A stretch of 5,501 nucleotides of DNA from positions 1 to 5,501 of the forward strand of contig CAMPHD010000240.1 in NCBI GenBank assembly GCA_946885765.1, read 5' to 3'. The position numbers and the translations under genes are program-made. Positions 1-5,501 of this stretch are shown in pieces. This DNA comes from an uncultured Thalassospira sp. Its GTDB lineage: Bacteria; Pseudomonadota; Alphaproteobacteria; Rhodospirillales_A; Thalassospiraceae. The notes under the pieces were generated by a model. The model worked only from the letters and a program-made list of their open reading frames with translations. It did no database searches and had not been told where the DNA came from. Numbering within the stretch: the first letter of the stretch is position 1; the number at the start of each line of letters is the position of its first letter.

Positions 1-1033
1 CATCGGGATGCACCAACAGGGAGTCGGCGGGCTTGTCCGGGCTTTTGGGGCCGGTCAATGCCCTTCCTTGCAGGCGGTCACGGGCATAGGCAGCCGCCCC
101 CTGATAGGCGGCTTCGCCAAGTCCAAGACCCTGAATGCCGACCGAAAGCCGTTCCTGGTTCATCATGGTGAACATGGCGGGCATGCCTTGGTGCGGTTCA
201 CCGACCAGATAACCGATTGCGCCGTCAAAGTTCATGACACAGGTGGCGGATGCCTTGATCCCCATCTTGTGTTCGATCGACCCGCATTTAACCGCGTTGC
301 GATCGCCAAGGGACCCGTCGTCGCCAACCATGAATTTCGGCACAAGGAACAGGGAAATGCCCTTGGTCCCCTTGGGCGCATCGGGCAGTTTTGCCAGAAC
401 CAGATGGATGATGTTTTCCGTCAGGTCATGTTCCCCGGCCGAGATGAAAATCTTGGTGCCGGAAATGGCATAGGATCCGTCTTCACGCGGTTCGGCCCTG
501 GTCTTGATGATGCCAAGATCGGTACCGCAATGCGGTTCGGTCAGACACATGGTGCCAGCCCACGTGCCGTCGACCATTTTCGGAAGATATTTATCCTTCA
601 GTTCGTCCGAGGCGTGGCTGTGAAGGGCGGCATAGGCCCCAAAAGACAGGCCCGGATACATCCCGAATGACAGGTTGGTCGAACAGATCATTTCTTCGAC
701 CAGCGCATTGATCGTTTTCGGGGCACCCTGACCGCCATAGACGGGATCGCAGGCAATGCCCGTCCATCCGCCTTCGGCAAAGGTCTGATAGGCTTCCCTG
801 AAGCCCTTGGGCGTGGTGACGACACCATCATCCCAATGACAGCCTTCCTCGTCACCCGAACGGTTGATCGGGAACAGGAGTTCCTCGCAGACCTTGGCGG
901 CTTCTTCGAGAACGGCATCGACGACGTCCGGTGTGAAATCCTCGCATCCGGGCATCTGGTTGATGTCGTTATAGTCAAACAGTTCGGTCAGGACGAAGCG
1001 CATGTCGCGCAGCGGTGCTTTATATTGGGCCAT
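1..1033 (-). CDS. Acyl-CoA dehydrogenase, FadE/DmdC-like, N-terminal 344 residues (cut by left edge)
   Basis: Flavoenzyme of the first beta-oxidation step, making trans-2-enoyl-CoA from acyl-CoA with FAD. Translation from ATG at 1033 stays open to the window edge. Residues 2-17 (AQYKAPLRDMRFVLTE) match the short AcylCoA_DH_N leader of the roughly 600-residue subfamily that ends in an extra C-terminal domain. Residues 162-174 (MCLTEPHCGTDLG) are the flavin/substrate-loop signature in the form typical of this subfamily; residues 251-263 (GSIEHKMGIKASA) and 287-302 (MFTMMNQERLSVGIQG) are further conserved blocks. The catalytic glutamate and C-terminal domain lie beyond the left edge. The start is fixed by a strong AGGAGG 8 nt upstream and lies 18 nt after the stop of the fusion gene, so the two are almost surely cotranscribed. 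This subfamily also includes DmdC (methylmercaptopropionyl-CoA dehydrogenase); the thiolase and FadN-type neighbours argue for fatty acyl-CoA instead. Exact chain-length preference cannot be read here. Confidence 0.93.
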   Translation of the reverse strand, partial: MAQYKAPLRDMRFVLTELFDYNDINQMPGCEDFTPDVVDAVLEEAAKVCEELLFPINRSGDEEGCHWDDGVVTTPKGFREAYQTFAEGGWTGIACDPVYGGQGAPKTINALVEEMICSTNLSFGMYPGLSFGAYAALHSHASDELKDKYLPKMVDGTWAGTMCLTEPHCGTDLGIIKTRAEPREDGSYAISGTKIFISAGEHDLTENIIHLVLAKLPDAPKGTKGISLFLVPKFMVGDDGSLGDRNAVKCGSIEHKMGIKASATCVMNFDGAIGYLVGEPHQGMPAMFTMMNQERLSVGIQGLGLGEAAYQGAAAYARDRLQGRALTGPKSPDKPADSLLVHPD

Positions 1034-1041
1034 TTTTCTGT

Positions 1042-1047
1042 CCTCCT
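1042..1047 (-). promoter_or_regulatory. Shine-Dalgarno site of the acyl-CoA dehydrogenase gene
   Basis: The minus strand reads GAGGAGGACAGAAAAATG into the start codon at 1033. AGGAGG lies 8 nt before ATG inside the 18-nt gap after the fusion gene stop (TAG, 1054-1052). This near-perfect site fixes the start and implies strong independent initiation within a polycistronic message. Confidence 0.85.
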
Positions 1048-1051
1048 CGTC

Positions 1052-3388
1052 CTAGTTTCGCAACGGCTTGCCGGTCAGGAGCATATGTTCGACCCGGGCC
1101 ATGGTGCCTTCGTTGCGGACCAGACGCATGAAGCCTTCGCGCTCCAGTTCCAGAATGTCGTCTTCGGAAAGTTCTTCGGTGACATCGGTGTCACCACCGG
1201 CCAGAACCCTGGCAAGTTCCCCTGCGACGACACGGTCGTAATCGGTGGCCTTGCCCAGACGATAGAAACCATCAACCGCCATTTCGAACGCAACCCGCGC
1301 ACTTTCGCCGGGCAGGCGATAGGTGAATTCTTCGGGGGCTTCGTAACCATCGACCATGGAAAGCGCGCGCGCCTTGGCATCGGCCAGCAGACGGTTGCGG
1401 TTCATGGTGATGCCATCACCCTCGCGGAAGAACAGGTTTTCCTTAGCTTCCATTGCCGATTTGGCAACGGTTGCCACCGAAATGATTTCAAATGCCTTGG
1501 CACTTGGTGCCATCGGGCCCTTGGGGAATTTCGGGTTTTCGGACCAGTGACGGATCATTTCCTTGCACCCGCCCCATGCCGGGATCAGACCAACGCCGGG
1601 TTCGACCAGACCGATATAGGTTTCCCCGTGGGCCTGCACCGCATCACAATGCAAAAGGACCTCGCAGCCCCCGCCCAGTGCCATGCCACTTGGTGCGCCA
1701 ACAACCGGGAAGGGCGAATATTTAAGGGCCTTGTAGGTTTCCTGACCGGTTTCAACGAGGTTTTCAATTTCCGGCCATGCGGCGATATTGGCGGCAAACA
1801 GCGCCAGACCAAGGTTGGCCCCGGCGGAGAAATTGCTGCCTTCGTTATAGATCACCATCGCCTTGAACTGCTTTTTGACAGTCCGGATGGATGTCTTGAC
1901 CATGCCAAGAACGTCGGCATCAAGCGCATTCATTTTGGTATGGAATTCAAGGCAGGCAACGCCGTCGCCGATATCCCAAAGCGATGCGGCACGGTTGCCG
2001 ACGACGGGTTCAGCTTTGCGTTTGATGTCTTCAAGCAGAAGAACACCGTCCGGGCGAACGACCTTGGTGTATGTGCCATCAAAACCAAGGAAGAACAGCG
2101 TGCCGTCTTCGACCTTGTAAAACGATTTCCCGGCCGCCTTTCTGAGTAATGCCGGGACCTCGATACCATCGGTTTCAAGCATGGCAATCAGGGTATCGAC
2201 CCCGATGGCATCGATCAGTTCGAACGGGCCGGTTTTCCACGCATAGCCAAGTTTCATCGCGTCATCGACATCGACAATCGAATTGGCGGCTTCTTCGGCG
2301 ATGAAGGCGGCATAGGCAAGGGTTTTGGCCATCACGGCACGGCCATAAAGGCCCCCCTTGTCATTTGCTTCCATCATTTTGCGCGGGTCTTTACCGGCAG
2401 AACGGACGCTTTCAAGGCGGGCTTTTTCCGATCTGGCGAATTTGCCGGTCTGAAGATTGACCGATTCCTTGACCTTTTCGCCACCTTCACGGTTCAGACG
2501 GTAAAAACCGCCTTTGCCCTTGCGGCCGGTATAGCCATCCGCGATCAGTTTTCCGACCAGATCGCTTTCGCGGTAAATCGCGTGGAACGGATCGGATTTA
2601 TCAAGGGCACCTGCCATGCTCGATTGCACATGTGGCATCAAATCCAGACCCACCAGATCCATCAGGCCAAAGACACCGGTTTTGGGAATGCCGAACGGGC
2701 GACCGATGACGCTGTCGGCTTCTTCAACGGTAAGGCCCCGATCCATGGCTTCGACCATCGCGGCCTGAATCCAGTAGACACCAAGGCGGTTGGCGATAAA
2801 GCCCGGCTTGTCATGGCAGATGACACAGGTTTTGCCCAGTTTATGGTCGGCAAAATCGGCGACCATATCGATCACACCATCGCGGGTCGCACCCGATCCA
2901 ACCAGTTCCAGTAGACGCATATAGCGCGGCGGGTTGAAGAAATGCGTGATGATGAAATCCTGCGCAAACCCGTCGCCCATGCCATTGATCAGCGTGGCCA
3001 GCGGAATGGTCGAGGTGTTTGACGAGACAACCGATCCCTTGGCGCGAACGGCATCAATTTTGCGATACAAATCCTGCTTGATATCAAGGCGTTCGATGAC
3101 GGCCTCGACGATCCAGTCACATTTGGCCAGTTTATCAAGGTCGTCCTCGATATTGCCGCACGTGATCAGCTTTGCCACGCGTTTGGACATGAACGGGGCC
3201 GGATCGGTTTTCAGCATCTTGGCAACCGCACCCTCGGCAACCGCGTTGCGGTTTTTTGATCCTTCGGGAACGATATCAAGCAACAGAACGGGCGTGCCCG
3301 AGTTGGCGATATGGGCGGCGATCCCCGCGCCCATAACACCGGCGCCGATAACGGCGACCTGTTTGATGTCTTTGGTTACCTTGGGCAT
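1052..3388 (-). CDS. fadN: Fused 3-hydroxyacyl-CoA dehydrogenase / enoyl-CoA hydratase, FadN type (dehydrogenase domain first), 778 aa
   Basis: Bifunctional cytosolic enzyme for hydration of trans-2-enoyl-CoA and NAD-dependent oxidation of L-3-hydroxyacyl-CoA. Domains in order: Rossmann NAD-binding domain about 9-190 with GAGVMGAG at 15-22; first 3HCDH C-terminal domain about 196-296; a second 3HCDH-like repeat about 345-405 (GYAWKTGPFELID, 381-393); crotonase domain about 470-680; and a C-terminal helical tail. The dehydrogenase pair is H149 (THFFNPP) and E161, spaced 12 as in human HADH H158/E170. In the crotonase part, SAGANLG (521-527) forms an oxyanion-hole strand, and E576 (GGGCE) and E596 (GLVEPGVG) match rat crotonase E144/E164, 20 apart. 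Both active sites therefore look intact. The order is opposite to E. coli FadB (hydratase first) and matches Bacillus subtilis FadN in order and length. An in-frame ATG 16 codons upstream is rejected because GGAGG sits 7 nt before ATG 3388. The start overlaps the thiolase stop by one base. The symbol is by similarity to B. subtilis FadN. Confidence 0.95.
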   Translation of the reverse strand: MPKVTKDIKQVAVIGAGVMGAGIAAHIANSGTPVLLLDIVPEGSKNRNAVAEGAVAKMLKTDPAPFMSKRVAKLITCGNIEDDLDKLAKCDWIVEAVIERLDIKQDLYRKIDAVRAKGSVVSSNTSTIPLATLINGMGDGFAQDFIITHFFNPPRYMRLLELVGSGATRDGVIDMVADFADHKLGKTCVICHDKPGFIANRLGVYWIQAAMVEAMDRGLTVEEADSVIGRPFGIPKTGVFGLMDLVGLDLMPHVQSSMAGALDKSDPFHAIYRESDLVGKLIADGYTGRKGKGGFYRLNREGGEKVKESVNLQTGKFARSEKARLESVRSAGKDPRKMMEANDKGGLYGRAVMAKTLAYAAFIAEEAANSIVDVDDAMKLGYAWKTGPFELIDAIGVDTLIAMLETDGIEVPALLRKAAGKSFYKVEDGTLFFLGFDGTYTKVVRPDGVLLLEDIKRKAEPVVGNRAASLWDIGDGVACLEFHTKMNALDADVLGMVKTSIRTVKKQFKAMVIYNEGSNFSAGANLGLALFAANIAAWPEIENLVETGQETYKALKYSPFPVVGAPSGMALGGGCEVLLHCDAVQAHGETYIGLVEPGVGLIPAWGGCKEMIRHWSENPKFPKGPMAPSAKAFEIISVATVAKSAMEAKENLFFREGDGITMNRNRLLADAKARALSMVDGYEAPEEFTYRLPGESARVAFEMAVDGFYRLGKATDYDRVVAGELARVLAGGDTDVTEELSEDDILELEREGFMRLVRNEGTMARVEHMLLTGKPLRN

Positions 3389-4524
3389 CACATCGCCTCC
3401 AGAATGGTCGCGATCCCCTGACCCCCGCCAATACATTGCGAGGCAAGTGCGTATTTACCGCCTTCACGTTTCAGAAGGGCGGCTGCCTTGCCAACAATAC
3501 GTGCGCCCGTTGCGCCAAGCGGATGCCCGATGGCGAGTGCCCCACCGTCGATATTGACGGTTTTGATGTCCAGACCAAGGTCGGAAATGCTGGCCATTGC
3601 CTGCGACGAGAATGCTTCGTTCAGTTCAACGACATTAAGGTCGGAAGCCTTGATACCGGCGCGCGCCAGTGCCTTTTTCGAGGCGCCAACCGGCCCGATT
3701 CCCATGATTTCCGGCAGGCAACCATCGACAGCAACAGATTTGATCCGTGCCAGCGGGGTCAGGCCGTGTTTCTTTGCATATTCTTCGGAGCAAACCAGAA
3801 CGGCCGATGCGCCATCGGTCAGCGGCGAAGATGTTCCGGCGGTCACAACACCATCCGCCTTGAAGGCTGGTTTCAGATCGGCCAGACCTTCGGCTGTGGT
3901 GTCGCCGCGAATGCAGCCATCTTCGGCGATTGTGCCGTCCGGGCCTTCAATCGGGATGATTTCATCGACAAATTTGCCGGCAGCCTGTGCTGCGGCGGCC
4001 TTTTTGTGGCTTTCTACGGCAAAGGCTTCCTGATCGGTGCGCGAAAGGCTGTATTTGGTTGCGACGTTTTCAGCCGTATCGCCCATGCCCATATATGCCT
4101 CGGGCATTTCCTTATAGAGGGCTGGGTTTGGCATCGGGTTGAAGCCCATCATCGGCACGCGCGACATGCTTTCGATACCGGCACAGATGAAGGCATCACC
4201 GGCACCAATCGCGATGGCACCTGCTGCCTGATGGATCGATTGCATGGACGATCCGCAGAAACGGTTGACCGTGACACCGCCAACAGAACGCGGCAGACCG
4301 GCCAGGAATGTGATCAGGCGGGCGACGTTAAGTCCCTGTTCGCCTTCGGGGAAGGCACAGCCCAGAACCAGATCCTCAATCGTGTTGGGATCGATACCGG
4401 TTTTTTCCACCAGACCTTTGACGACCTGTGCAGCAAGATCGTCAGGACGGACCTTGGCAAGGGCACCTTTACGTGCCGGGGTGAAAGGCGACCGGACATA
4501 TCCGGCAATAACGGCATTGGTCAT
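3388..4524 (-). CDS. fadA: Acetyl-CoA C-acyltransferase (3-ketoacyl-CoA thiolase), FadA type, 378 aa
   Basis: Catalyses the last beta-oxidation step, cleaving 3-ketoacyl-CoA with CoA to acetyl-CoA and a shortened acyl-CoA. All thiolase landmarks are present: nucleophile C90 in NRFCGSS (87-93), the NEAF block at 302-305, H334 in GHPLGATGAR (333-342), and the acid/base C364 in QCIGGGQG (363-370). Length is slightly below the usual 390 or so, with both thiolase halves complete. The N-terminus (RPDDLAA at 26-32, GCAFPEGEQGLN at 55-66) resembles FadA-type degradative thiolases more than biosynthetic PhaA/AtoB types, although chain specificity cannot be proved by eye. The ATG at 4524 is preceded by AAGGA with a 10-nt spacer. 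It lies 47 nt after the merR stop with no visible promoter or terminator between, and its TGA overlaps the ATG of the fusion gene by one base. The pairing with that gene implies a FadA-FadN trifunctional set, possibly a complex. Confidence 0.95.
   Translation of the reverse strand: MTNAVIAGYVRSPFTPARKGALAKVRPDDLAAQVVKGLVEKTGIDPNTIEDLVLGCAFPEGEQGLNVARLITFLAGLPRSVGGVTVNRFCGSSMQSIHQAAGAIAIGAGDAFICAGIESMSRVPMMGFNPMPNPALYKEMPEAYMGMGDTAENVATKYSLSRTDQEAFAVESHKKAAAAQAAGKFVDEIIPIEGPDGTIAEDGCIRGDTTAEGLADLKPAFKADGVVTAGTSSPLTDGASAVLVCSEEYAKKHGLTPLARIKSVAVDGCLPEIMGIGPVGASKKALARAGIKASDLNVVELNEAFSSQAMASISDLGLDIKTVNIDGGALAIGHPLGATGARIVGKAAALLKREGGKYALASQCIGGGQGIATILEAM
3396..3400 (-). promoter_or_regulatory. 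Shine-Dalgarno site deciding the fusion gene start, inside the thiolase end
   Basis: The minus strand reads GGAGGCGATGTGATG. GGAGG lies in the last codons of the thiolase gene, 7 nt before ATG at 3388, whose A is also the last base of the thiolase stop TGA (3390-3388). This supports the 778-residue start over the upstream in-frame ATG at 3436, and suggests translational coupling by termination-reinitiation. Confidence 0.85.
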
Positions 4525-4571
4525 GGCGAAGTATTCCTTCCTGAGCTGTCAGCGATTCCGGAAAGCAATTG
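4525..4571 (-). other. 47-nt gap between merR and thiolase genes
   Basis: It holds the thiolase ribosome-binding site (AAGGA at 4535-4539) and an 8-bp palindrome TTCCGGAA (4556-4563). I see no intrinsic terminator and no copy of the ACGTTAACGT operator-like palindrome, which favours cotranscription of merR with the beta-oxidation genes. A promoter inside the merR coding region cannot be excluded. Confidence 0.5.
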
Positions 4572-4976
4572 TTACGCTACCGGATCGAGTCCTTTTTCTT
4601 TAAGCGCATCAATCGATTGTTGTTCGATGTCACGCAATTCATCCAAAGTGACGTCCAGTGCCTGGCGTTGATCCTCCAGGGCGTCTATCCGTTCCCGGAC
4701 CCGGGTCAGCAACATCTTGATCTGCTCTGCCTGGGTGGGGTCTGCGCCGTAAAGATCCAGATAATCTGCAATCTCCTTCAGCGTGAAGCCCAGCCTCTTG
4801 CCCCGCAGGATGATCAGCATTCTTGCCCTGTCCTGCCGGGTGTAGATCCTTGTCGTGCCAGCACGTTGTGGTGCTACGAGACCCTTTTGTTCGTAAAACC
4901 GGATGGTGCGTGGCGTAACCCCCAGATTTTCGGCCAGTTCGGGAACGGTATAAAAACGGTCGTCAATTTTCGTCAT
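4572..4976 (-). CDS. MerR-family transcriptional regulator, LiuR-like, 134 aa
   Basis: One-component DNA-binding regulator, probably sensing an acyl-CoA or related metabolite. The winged-helix MerR domain spans about 8-76: the HTH is YTVPELAENLGVTPRTIRFY (9-28), followed by EQKGLVAPQR (29-38), a wing with TRIY (42-45), and LRGKRLGFTLKEI (57-69). Residues about 80-120 form the long dimerisation helix (coiled coil) common to MerR proteins. There is no cysteine in the protein, so it is not a metal or classical redox sensor, and only a short tail follows the coiled coil, so there is no large ligand domain. The LRGKRLGF and LDLY blocks resemble LiuR/GnyR regulators of branched-chain amino acid and fatty acid catabolism; that subfamily call is from memory. 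ATG 4976 has AAGGG 7 nt upstream. Its position heading the fadA-fadN-dehydrogenase cluster, with palindromes in its upstream gap, suggests autoregulation and control of the cluster. Whether it represses or activates cannot be read from sequence. Confidence 0.9.
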   Translation of the reverse strand: MTKIDDRFYTVPELAENLGVTPRTIRFYEQKGLVAPQRAGTTRIYTRQDRARMLIILRGKRLGFTLKEIADYLDLYGADPTQAEQIKMLLTRVRERIDALEDQRQALDVTLDELRDIEQQSIDALKEKGLDPVA

Positions 4977-4985
4977 TTGATTGCC

Positions 4986-5030
4986 CTTATGGTATATATT
5001 TTTATCTTTACGTCAATTAGTTTACGTTAA
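4986..5030 (-). promoter_or_regulatory. Candidate promoter region for merR and the downstream beta-oxidation genes
   Basis: Two weak readings exist on the minus strand. The first is TTAACG (5030-5025), 18 bp, then GATAAA (5006-5001), which would start transcription around 4994 and keep the AAGGG ribosome site in the leader; its -35 lies inside operator-like palindrome 1. The second is TTGACG (5016-5011), 19 bp, then CATAAG (4991-4986). That has the long spacer typical of MerR-activated promoters, but its -10 overlaps the ribosome site. The region is strongly AT-rich. Neither reading is close to consensus, so the exact elements are uncertain. Confidence 0.3.
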
Positions 5031-5036
5031 CGTCAC
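5021..5036. promoter_or_regulatory. Operator-like palindrome 1 upstream of merR
   Basis: TTTACGTTAACGTCAC contains the perfect 10-bp palindrome ACGTTAACGT (5024-5033), with one further matching pair (T5022/A5035) beyond a mismatched pair. It lies about 45 bp before the merR start. The form (TTTACGT facing ACGT) resembles my recollection of the LiuR-type MerR motif. The same core recurs 41 bp upstream, centre to centre. The regulator gene beside it is the obvious candidate ligand. Confidence 0.6.
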
Positions 5037-5074
5037 TTGGATTTTTTCCGTTATGTGTGACGTGACGTTAACGT
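5024..5074. repeat. 13-bp inverted repeat with 25-nt loop, containing both palindromes
   Basis: ACGTTAACGTCAC at 5024-5036 is exactly complementary to GTGACGTTAACGT at 5062-5074, with loop 5037-5061. Because each arm is itself mostly palindromic, the pairing may simply reflect two copies of a binding site in opposite orientation. As RNA read from the ligase gene it could fold into a hairpin, but no U-tract follows on the minus strand (the next bases are TAAACTAATT), so it is not a canonical intrinsic terminator. Confidence 0.6.
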
Positions 5075-5077
5075 GTT
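5062..5077. promoter_or_regulatory. Operator-like palindrome 2 between ligase stop and merR
   Basis: GTGACGTTAACGTGTT contains the same perfect core ACGTTAACGT at 5065-5074. Its centre is 41 bp, close to four helical turns, from the centre of palindrome 1, so proteins bound at both would lie on nearly the same DNA face. It begins 6 bp past the ligase stop codon. A further TGACGT (5058-5063) directly abuts and extends the site. Confidence 0.55.
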
Positions 5078-5080
5078 GAA

Positions 5081-5501
5081 TTATTGTGCTTTTCCTTCGC
5101 GTTTCAGGCGCTCTTCCTCGACCAGTTCTTTCTTCGACAATTTGCCGACCATGGTTTTTGGAAGTTCTTCCCTGATCTCGATTTCGCGCGGCATTTCGAT
5201 TCTCGAAACCTTGTCATCAAGGAACGCCCGTAAATCTTCGGCAGTCACATCGGTGACATTGTCCTTCAGCCGCACAAAGGCTTTGGGTGCCTGGCCGCGA
5301 TACTGATCGGGGACACCGATAACCGTGACCTCGGCGATCTGTTCATGCAGATAAAGCGCTTCTTCAATGGCGCGCGGATAGACATTGTAACCGCTGCATA
5401 AAATAACGTCTTTAAGTCGATCAACCAGAAAGATATATCCGTCCTGATCGGCATAACCCACATCGCCGGTTTTGAGCCAGCCATCGACAAAGGTTTCCCT
5501 G
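5081..5501 (-). CDS. AMP-forming acyl-CoA ligase (FadD-like), C-terminal 139 residues (cut by right edge)
   Basis: ATP-dependent acyl-CoA synthetase of the ANL superfamily, activating a carboxylic acid via acyl-AMP to acyl-CoA. The frame is open from the right edge to TAA at 5083-5081; the GTG at 5461 falls in the middle of a conserved motif and is not a start. In the fragment, GWLKTGD (7-13) is the A7 ATP-binding motif with its ribose-contacting Asp. DRLKD (27-31) followed by GYNVYPRAIEE (37-47) is the hinge/A8 motif. PKTMVGK (114-120) is the A10 motif, with K120 the lysine needed for adenylation. The C-terminal lid domain is therefore complete. The motif style (VILCSGYNVYP, EELPKTMVGK) fits medium- or long-chain fatty acid ligases, but substrate determinants are outside the window. 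It points the same way as the beta-oxidation genes, 104 bp upstream of merR, so it likely supplies their substrate; whether it shares their transcript is unclear. Confidence 0.9.
   Translation of the reverse strand, partial: RETFVDGWLKTGDVGYADQDGYIFLVDRLKDVILCSGYNVYPRAIEEALYLHEQIAEVTVIGVPDQYRGQAPKAFVRLKDNVTDVTAEDLRAFLDDKVSRIEMPREIEIREELPKTMVGKLSKKELVEEERLKREGKAQ

Noticed and set aside
8..670. Plus-strand open frame of 220 codons opposite the acyl-CoA dehydrogenase
   Set aside because: The minus-strand frame carries the conserved acyl-CoA dehydrogenase motifs; this frame has none.
836..2149. Long plus-strand open frame of 437 codons opposite the fusion and dehydrogenase genes
   Set aside because: It is antisense to two well-supported genes, spans their junction, and its translation shows no recognisable domain; it is a shadow of the codon bias of the minus-strand genes.
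3389..3436. Upstream ATG extending the fusion protein by 16 residues
   Set aside because: The extension lies inside the thiolase gene, has no homology-like content, and the GGAGG before ATG 3388 supports the shorter form, which begins just before the Rossmann strand.
4323..4332. ACGTTAAG in the thiolase coding region, similar to the operator core
   Set aside because: Half of the palindrome is degenerate and the bases are explained by conserved thiolase codons.
4556..4563. TTCCGGAA palindrome between merR and the thiolase gene
   Set aside because: Only 8 bp, without extended symmetry or a second copy, and unlike the ACGTTAACGT sites; compatible with chance.
3436..4671. Plus-strand open frame of 411 codons opposite the thiolase and merR
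   Set aside because: It is antisense to clearly conserved genes, and the predicted protein is rich in Cys, Arg and His without family motifs; a shadow frame.
5041..5047. T-run after palindrome 1 read as a terminator
   Set aside because: The T-run is on the plus strand, where no gene is read towards it; on the transcribed minus strand it is an A-run inside the hairpin loop.

Overview
All five protein genes in this window lie on the minus strand, so transcription runs from right to left. They form a fatty-acid activation and beta-oxidation locus. The codon style, the moderate GC content and the gene families (a FadN-type fusion with the dehydrogenase domain first, an acyl-CoA dehydrogenase with the short AcylCoA_DH_N leader, a LiuR-like MerR regulator) suggest an alphaproteobacterium. 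A Rhodospirillales or Thalassospira-like marine organism is my best guess from memory of similar proteins; no search was run.

Layout in transcription order: (1) 5501-5081, the C-terminal end of an AMP-forming acyl-CoA ligase, cut by the right edge. (2) 5080-4977, a 104-bp AT-rich gap holding two copies of the palindrome ACGTTAACGT, which are the likely regulator-binding sites. (3) 4976-4572, a small MerR-family regulator without cysteines. (4) 4524-3388, a FadA-type thiolase. (5) 3388-1052, a 778-residue 3-hydroxyacyl-CoA dehydrogenase/enoyl-CoA hydratase fusion, coupled to the thiolase by a TGATG overlap. (6) 1033-1, the N-terminal 344 residues of an acyl-CoA dehydrogenase, cut by the left edge.

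Together the genes encode acyl-CoA formation (ligase), the first oxidation (acyl-CoA dehydrogenase), hydration and second oxidation (fusion protein) and thiolysis (thiolase): a complete beta-oxidation spiral. The regulator sits at the head of the merR-thiolase-fusion-dehydrogenase cluster and probably controls it, and its own transcription, through the palindromes just upstream.

The locus looks like ordinary, intact core metabolism. I see no mobile element, CRISPR array, RNA gene, defence gene or broken gene. The points most worth a second look are the paired palindromes, which nest inside a 13-bp inverted repeat, and the operon organisation. I do not see a previously undescribed system here.
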